DNA from: an uncultured Bacilli bacterium
GTDB taxonomy: Bacteria; Bacillota_I; Bacilli_A; RF39; UBA660
Direction of reading: 5' to 3'
NCBI GenBank assembly: GCA_934162195.1
Contig: CAKPHO010000002.1
Span: forward strand, 1 to 64,000
DNA length: 64,000 nucleotides
Below are positions 59,153 to 64,000 of the stretch, piece after piece. Within the stretch, counting starts at the first letter, position 1, and each line of letters opens with the position of its first letter. The notes below the pieces were generated by a model. It was given only the letters and a program-made list of their open reading frames with translations. It was not told the origin of the DNA and searched no databases. A program made the translations under genes and the position numbers.

Positions 59153-59873
59153 ATGAATTATTACAATGAAATAAAAAATAGAATAATAGATAATGAGGTA
59201 TATTGTAAGGTTAAGGATAATTCAAAAGAAAGAAATACTGTTATTACTTATTTTGAAATTGGTAGATTGTTAAATGAGGCAGGTGGAAAGTATGGTGATA
59301 ATGTTATTGATAAGTATTCTGAAAAATTAATTATAGAGGTTGGTACAAAATACAATAGAAGAACCTTATTTAGGATGAAACAATTTTTTCTTTTGTTTAA
59401 TGATCAAAAAGTGTCGCCACTGGCGACACAATTAACATGGAGCCATTATTCTGAACTGTTATCCATAAAAAATAGAAATAAATTAATATATTATATAAAT
59501 CTTACTATAGAAAATAATCTTTCAAAAAGGCAATTAAGAGAAAAAATCAAAAATAATGAATATGAAAGATTGCCGTTGGAAACGAAAAGTAAGCTAATTA
59601 ATAGCGAAAAAATTGAAATTAGCGACTTGGTTCCTAATCCTATATTAATCCAAAATAAAAGCGGTATAGAAATTGTTACAGAAAAAGTATTGCATAGTTT
59701 AATATTAGAGAATATAGAAGAATTTATGAAAGAACTTGGTAATTCATTCAGCTTCATAGGTAGTGAATATAAGATTAAAAACGGGAATATTAATATGTAA
59801 AAAAGAAAATAGATTTGTAATAGAATATTGTTCAGATGAACGAATTACAGTAAGAGAATACGAATTTGTATGA
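59153..59873 (+). pseudogene. DUF1016 nuclease copy 3, nuclease core deleted
   Basis: Starts 14 nt after comEC with AAGGAGAG, so it would be transcribed from the comEA promoter. It matches the copy at 25994 through S-E-Y-K-I-K (to ~59780) and then jumps, out of frame, to the G-I-L-I-C-K-K-E-N-R-F-V-I-E-Y-C-S-D end (59784-59873). About 60 residues with the active-site Asp and E-L-K are gone, and a stop arises at 59798. Inactive as a nuclease; the N-terminal domain could still be made. Confidence 0.85.
59411..59429 (+). repeat. Intragenic palindrome in DUF1016 copy 3
   Basis: GTGTCGCC-ACT-GGCGACAC, same place and same loop as in copy 2 (26252), with two compensated base changes in the arms. 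Confidence 0.85.
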
Positions 59874-59903
59874 TATAATTGATACATAATAGGAGATGAA
59901 ATT

Positions 59904-60533
59904 ATGGCTTCAGCAGTAATTCATTTAGCAGTAGCTAATGAAATAAACAAAAAACTAAATAGAGATAAAAGTAAACTATTGATTGGATCAATCGCTCCAG
60001 ATATATCTAAGCTGATAGGAGAAGATAAAAGTATAAGTCACTTTATAAAAGAAAAGGAAAACAATATTCCTGATATAGAAACCTTTGTAAAGAAATACAG
60101 AAATAATTTGAATGATGATTTTGTTATGGGATATTTTATACATTTATATACTGATTATTTGTGGTTTAAATATTTTATTACTGAATTTTATAATAAACCA
60201 ATGATCACTAGATTAGATGGAACATCAGTTGAATGTGATGAAGAATTGTTAAGTTTTTATATTTATAATGACTATACAGATTTAAATATTAAGTTGCTTG
60301 ATGAATATAATATGGATTTAAAAATTTTTTATAATGATTTACCATATTTAAACAATATTATAGAAGAAATTCCAATGTCAAAGTTACAATTAATAGTTGA
60401 TTACATGGGAATAATAATCAAAAACAGCAGTAAAAAGAAGAATTATGTTTTCAATATAAAAAATGTAGAAATGTTTATTAAAACTAGTACTGAATTGATT
60501 TTATCAAAAATAAATAATGGAACTATCAAGTAG
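59904..60533 (+). CDS. Zinc-dependent phospholipase C-like protein (tentative)
   Basis: 209 residues, cytoplasmic. A-S-A-V-I-H-L-A-V-A-N-E-I, then G-S-I-A-P-D-I-S-K, S-H-F, and M-G-Y-F-I-H-L-Y-T-D-Y-L-W recall the helical zinc-binding fold (spaced His/Asp) of the Zn-dependent phospholipase C / S1-P1 nuclease-like group. No signal peptide is present, unlike secreted PLCs. Function uncertain. RBS GGAGATGA. Confidence 0.6.
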   Translation: MASAVIHLAVANEINKKLNRDKSKLLIGSIAPDISKLIGEDKSISHFIKEKENNIPDIETFVKKYRNNLNDDFVMGYFIHLYTDYLWFKYFITEFYNKPMITRLDGTSVECDEELLSFYIYNDYTDLNIKLLDEYNMDLKIFYNDLPYLNNIIEEIPMSKLQLIVDYMGIIIKNSSKKKNYVFNIKNVEMFIKTSTELILSKINNGTIK

Positions 60534-60545
60534 ATAGTTTTTTAT
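60521..60545 (+). terminator. Terminator after the PLC-like gene
   Basis: AACTATC / GATAGTT, then TTTTT. Confidence 0.85.
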
Positions 60546-60649
60546 TTACACATAATAAAAAAATAAGAATATACTATTAATGAGTAAAAAATTTATGAAT
60601 ATCTTTTGCAAAATATGGATATATTAAAAGTAGATTGTTAAAAGTTGGT

Positions 60650-60667
60650 ACGCTAACGTGTTAGCGT
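60650..60667. repeat. Perfect 8-bp palindrome
   Basis: ACGCTAAC-GT-GTTAGCGT followed by TTTATATA, in the convergent intergenic region. It may be a spare terminator or a binding site. Confidence 0.6.
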
Positions 60668-60695
60668 TTTATATATAGATGGGTAAAAACCCTAA

Positions 60696-60722
60696 AAAAA
60701 ATCAGATATTCTGGTTTTTTTT
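60696..60722. terminator. Bidirectional terminator
   Basis: AATCAGA / TCTGGTT stem with As on one side and Ts on the other. It serves mainly the minus-strand DUF6512 gene. Confidence 0.7.
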
Positions 60723-61260
60723 ATTTGATTAAATAATTATTTATTCCATATTTTTCATTTAATGAATCTAAAAAGAAATCATTATGAAGAGGATAATATG
60801 TGAAATATGCAAATAAAATTATGAATAAAATAGTAAAGCCAAATGATAGATAGTTTAATACTTTATTATTTTGAGATGAAAGAATATAATAACTAGTTAT
60901 TTGTGATATACATATCGAGATTAATAAAACAATTAATGTGATTATCATATTTTCTCCAATCTGATAGTATATTGGCAACCAAATGATTAAAAATGATATT
61001 ATAGAAATAATAGAACTTAAAAATAGAGAACTAAAAAAGTTATTAAACTTAATATTTTTCTTTCTTAAAAAAATATATAAAATAATTCCATCTATCAAGA
61101 AGGCAGTATAAATCATCTTCATATGTTCAAATATACTTTCATTGACAGGAAAAAAGATTGCAAATAAATCAATAGGTATAATTTTATATACAAAATGAGT
61201 AAAAAATGATAATCCAAAAATTATTAAAATATTAAATTTTAAAATCTTTTTTAAGCCCAT
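60721..61260 (-). CDS. DUF6512 family membrane protein
   Basis: 179 residues with five or six spans. The motif P-V-N-E-S-I-F-E-H-M-K-M-I-Y after the second span is typical of the DUF6512 family, of unknown function. The start at 61260 has AGGAAGTGAT upstream; an in-frame GTG at 61269 overlaps this RBS. It is one of only two clear minus-strand genes in the window and faces away from dnaG, sharing the intergenic region at ~61261-61377. Confidence 0.85.
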   Translation of the reverse strand: MGLKKILKFNILIIFGLSFFTHFVYKIIPIDLFAIFFPVNESIFEHMKMIYTAFLIDGIILYIFLRKKNIKFNNFFSSLFLSSIISIISFLIIWLPIYYQIGENMIITLIVLLISICISQITSYYILSSQNNKVLNYLSFGFTILFIILFAYFTYYPLHNDFFLDSLNEKYGINNYLIK

Positions 61261-61327
61261 TTTTATCACTTCCTACCCAATATTATGCCTTTTTTTAAAA
61301 AAAATATAAAAAATTTCAATAAAAAAA

Positions 61328-61360
61328 AGGAAATTGAAAAGTTTTGTCGTATATTATAAG
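61328..61360 (+). promoter_or_regulatory. Sigma-H-like promoter of dnaG-rpoD
   Basis: AGGAAAT-N14-GTATATTATAAGTAGGG. The Bacillus dnaG-sigA operon is also known to have a sigma-H promoter, which supports reading this motif as sigma-H-like. Confidence 0.7.
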
Positions 61361-61377
61361 TAGGGAGTGTGATATAT

Positions 61378-63132
61378 ATGCCTAAATTAACAACAGAACA
61401 AATTAATGATATTCGTAGTAGTGTTGATATAGTTGATGTAGTTTCAAAATATGTATCACTAACTCAAAGAGGAAAAAATTATTTTGGAGTTTGTCCATTT
61501 CATGATGATCATTCTCCTAGTATGAGTGTTTCCAAAGACAAACAAATATATACTTGTTTCTCGTGTGGTGCTACAGGAAATGTTTTTAAATTTGTAATGG
61601 ATTATGAAAACATATCATTTATTGAAGCTATAAAAAAAATAGCTGATATTGGTGGAATAAATGTTAAACTTGATGATTATCACTTCTCTAAAAAAAGTGT
61701 AAATAATTCTTTGTATGATATTTATGATTTAAGCTTAAAATTTTATCAGAACAATTTAAAAACTAAAGATGGTGAAAAAGCCAGAAATTATTTGTATAAA
61801 AGAAAAATTACTGATGATATGATTAAATATTTTGAAATAGGGTATTCTTTGAAACAAAGAGGATTATTAACCAAATTGTTATTAAAAAAAGAATTTTTAG
61901 AAAACGATATTATAAAAAGTGGTTTAGTTATAAAAAATGAATATGGCCTAAATGATATATATTGTGACAGAATTATGTTTCCATTACATGATTTAAATGG
62001 GAAAGTAGTCGGATATAGTGGAAGAGTATATGAAGGTACTGATAGTTCAAAATATATAAATAGTAAAGAAACTGAAATATTTAAAAAAGGTGAATTGCTT
62101 TATAATTATTATCGTGCTAAAGATGAATCTAGAAATGTAGGACAAGTTATCATTATGGAAGGATTTATGGACGTAATGAGAGCTTATTCTATAGGAGTTA
62201 AAAATGTAGTAGCTACTATGGGAACAGCGGTTACTAAAAATCAAGCATTACTTATTAAAAGAATGGCAAATGAAGTAATATTATTATTTGATGGTGATAG
62301 AGCAGGAGCCAAAGCAACGTTTTCATGTGCTAATGAACTTTCTAACATTGGAATTAATCCTAAGATAGTTAGACTGGAAGAAAACTTAGATCCTGATGAA
62401 TATATTTTAAAATATGGAAAGGACAAGTTCCTTGAAAAATTAAAAAATCCTATTACTGTTATGGATTTTAAGCTTGATTATTTAAAGAAAGATAAAAATT
62501 TAAATGATAGTAATGAAACAGCTCTTTATGTTAATGAAATATTAAATGAACTTAATACAATTTCTGATGATGTTTTAAGAGAGATAACGTTAGCAAAATT
62601 AAGTAAAGATTCTGCTTTAGATATTGATTTTCTAAGATCTAAGCTTAATTTAGAAAAAAAACCTAAAAAGATAGAAAAGCCAAAAGAAGTTAAGAAAAAT
62701 GGTTTAACAAAATATGAAAAGGCAGAAATATATTTAGTTAATTATATGCTTAAGAGTAATGAAGTAGTAAATATATGCATGAATAAATTGTCTAATTTGC
62801 CAACTAAAAAATATCGTGATTTAGAAAGATTAATTATAACTTACTATAAAGATTATGGTTATATAAATGAAGTTGATTTTCTATCATATATTTTGGATAA
62901 AGACGACGAATATATGAATACAATAAAGGAAATTAATAAGTTAAATATTAAAGAAAACTTCACATTAGATGAAATTAATGATTATATAAATGTTGTTTTG
63001 GATTATAATATTGAGGAAGAAAAAAAGAGGTTAACTGATTTATTACATTCAACAAACGATGGTACTAAAAGAACTGAAATAGGACAAAAATTAGTAGAAT
63101 TAAAAAAGTTAAGAGGAGAAAAGTATGATTAA
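61378..63132 (+). CDS. dnaG: DNA primase DnaG
   Basis: Makes RNA primers for replication. 584 residues: N-terminal zinc-binding domain ([10 protein letters not shown] ... C-F-S-C-G-A-T-G-N), the RNA polymerase/TOPRIM core ([18 protein letters not shown]) and a C-terminal helicase-binding region. RBS GGGAGTG; a frame from 61369 adds three residues but overlaps the RBS. rpoD follows with an 8-nt overlap, as in Bacillus. Confidence 0.96.
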   Translation: MPKLTTEQINDIRSSVDIVDVVSKYVSLTQRGKNYFGVCPFHDDHSPSMSVSKDKQIYTCFSCGATGNVFKFVMDYENISFIEAIKKIADIGGINVKLDDYHFSKKSVNNSLYDIYDLSLKFYQNNLKTKDGEKARNYLYKRKITDDMIKYFEIGYSLKQRGLLTKLLLKKEFLENDIIKSGLVIKNEYGLNDIYCDRIMFPLHDLNGKVVGYSGRVYEGTDSSKYINSKETEIFKKGELLYNYYRAKDESRNVGQVIIMEGFMDVMRAYSIGVKNVVATMGTAVTKNQALLIKRMANEVILLFDGDRAGAKATFSCANELSNIGINPKIVRLEENLDPDEYILKYGKDKFLEKLKNPITVMDFKLDYLKKDKNLNDSNETALYVNEILNELNTISDDVLREITLAKLSKDSALDIDFLRSKLNLEKKPKKIEKPKEVKKNGLTKYEKAEIYLVNYMLKSNEVVNICMNKLSNLPTKKYRDLERLIITYYKDYGYINEVDFLSYILDKDDEYMNTIKEINKLNIKENFTLDEINDYINVVLDYNIEEEKKRLTDLLHSTNDGTKRTEIGQKLVELKKLRGEKYD

Positions 63133-64000
63133 TGAAATTAAAAGTTTTGATGATAGAAAAAAAGAATTAGTAAAAAAAGGAAAAGAACAAGGATTTATAA
63201 CTTATGAGGAATTGGCAAATTCATTAAAAGGTTTGGATTTAGATGCAGATTCTCTAGATGAATTATATAATTTATTTAATGAAAATAATATAGCTATTGT
63301 TTCAGAAGATGATAATGATGTTAATGCTGGTGCTGATAAGACATTATTAGATGATGGGGCGCTTACTAAAGATTTAACAATAAATGACCCAGTTCGTATG
63401 TATTTAAAAGAAATAGGTCAAATTAAACTTCTTACGATGGAAGAGGAATTAGAACTTGCTGATCGTATTTTAGCAGGTGACGAAGAGGCTAAAACAATTT
63501 TAGCGGAAGCAAATTTACGTTTAGTTGTTAGTATTGCTAAAAGATATGTTGGTAGAGGAATGTTATTTCTTGATTTAATTCAAGAAGGTAATATTGGACT
63601 TATGAAGGCTGTAGAAAAATTTGATGTTAGTAAGGGATATAAATTTTCTACTTATGCAACATGGTGGATTAGACAAGCTATTACTCGTGCCATAGCAGAT
63701 CAAGCTCGTACAATTCGTGTTCCTGTTCATATGGTTGAAACAATTAATAAACTTGCACGTATTCAAAGACAGTTAACACTTGAATTAAATCGTGAGCCAT
63801 CAGAAGAAGAACTTGCCAAAAAAATGAATGTTAGTGTTGAAAAAATTAGAGATATTTATAAAATTAGTCAAGAACCAGTAAGTTTGGAAACCCCTATAGG
63901 TGAAGAAGACGATTCCCATTTAGGTGATTTCATCAAAGATGAAAGAAATATGAGCCCTGAAGAATATGCTACGCATGAAATGCTTAAGGATGAAATTTCT
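63125..64000 (+). CDS. rpoD: RNA polymerase principal sigma factor RpoD/SigA (3' partial)
   Basis: The frame is open to the window end (292 residues visible). Short region 1.1, then region 1.2 ([11 protein letters not shown]), region 2 with the -10-binding helix ([18 protein letters not shown]), then [11 protein letters not shown] and the start of region 3. Region 4 is cut off. It starts inside the dnaG stop region; translation is probably coupled to dnaG, and GGAG in dnaG serves as RBS. Confidence 0.96.
   Translation, partial: MINEIKSFDDRKKELVKKGKEQGFITYEELANSLKGLDLDADSLDELYNLFNENNIAIVSEDDNDVNAGADKTLLDDGALTKDLTINDPVRMYLKEIGQIKLLTMEEELELADRILAGDEEAKTILAEANLRLVVSIAKRYVGRGMLFLDLIQEGNIGLMKAVEKFDVSKGYKFSTYATWWIRQAITRAIADQARTIRVPVHMVETINKLARIQRQLTLELNREPSEEELAKKMNVSVEKIRDIYKISQEPVSLETPIGEEDDSHLGDFIKDERNMSPEEYATHEMLKDEIS

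Noticed and set aside
1..64000. Reverse transcriptase or template repeat for the proposed DGR
   Set aside because: I looked for an RT-like protein and for an A-rich near-copy of the variable regions and found neither; the claim is therefore limited to target genes.
1..64000. Mycoplasma-type code (TGA = Trp)
   Set aside because: TGA serves as a stop codon (for example mraY) and Trp is encoded by TGG.

Overview
The window comes from a very AT-rich Firmicutes-type (Bacilli-like) bacterium. The gene order is that of low-GC Gram-positives: sepF-divIVA-ileS, mraZ-rsmH-ftsL-pbpB, ylbD-ylbE-rsmD, rpsO-pnp, rimM-trmD, comEA-comEC and dnaG-rpoD. TGA acts as a stop codon (for example in mraY), so this is the standard bacterial code and not the Mycoplasma code. 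The gene set suggests an uncultured, gut-type Bacilli lineage such as RF39 or Erysipelotrichia relatives. That placement is inference from gene content and composition.

Layout. 1-2300: the 3' part of a type IV pilin-like gene, then a frameshifted DUF1016 (YhcG-type) nuclease. 2.3-7.5 kb: sepF, divIVA, a T-box-controlled type-2 isoleucyl-tRNA synthetase and a surface protein. 7.5-16.1 kb: the division and cell-wall cluster, with four MraZ boxes in front of mraZ. 16.1-16.45 kb: a small structured RNA that may be antisense to a hydrophobic mini-ORF. 16.4-20.1 kb: an HPt-receiver protein, rplS, lepB, and an apbE/NusG-II/Gx group. 20.1-21.3 kb: a short-peptide/hairpin element and a second pilin. 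21.4-25.9 kb: lemA, a TPM protein, an FMN-binding lipoprotein, lspA, a pseudouridine synthase and a rhomboid protease. 26-30.9 kb: an intact DUF1016 nuclease, RNA-modification genes and ylbDE-rsmD. 30.9-33.95 kb: a bacteriocin island (C39 exporter, short accessory protein, two double-glycine peptides, likely immunity peptide). 34-38.7 kb: rpsU, yqeY, two tRNA-Thr genes, and a large two-HEPN-motif protein. 38.8-47.1 kb: cysK, cysS, truB, rpsO-pnp, then the second copy of the short-peptide element and a third pilin. 47.2-51.1 kb: ndk, a HIT protein and sufCDS. 51.3-56.4 kb: a degenerate RNase J, a fourth pilin-like gene, an SpoU methyltransferase, and rimM-trmD. 56.4-64 kb: comEA-comEC, a deleted DUF1016 copy, a DUF6512 protein and dnaG-rpoD (cut off by the window end).

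Three themes stand out. (1) The 3' ends of three pilin genes switch abruptly to C/G-ending codons inside otherwise A/T-ending genes. In two of them the segment encodes a C-type-lectin-like end closing in G-V-R-P-V-I. This is what diversity-generating retroelement (DGR) variable regions look like; no reverse transcriptase or template repeat is in the window, so diversification would have to act in trans. (2) Two of these pilin genes are preceded by the same roughly 200-bp element. It has a promoter, a 19-codon ORF ending in PTWGGVI read through a run of nine G, a helix hiding the start codon, and a strong terminator. (3) Five genes or operons (two DUF1016 genes, the bacteriocin exporter, comEA-comEC, dnaG-rpoD) share one promoter-like sequence, AGGAWAT-N14-GWAT, resembling the sigma-H class. 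This suggests a joint competence/bacteriocin regulon that also contains the DUF1016 nucleases.
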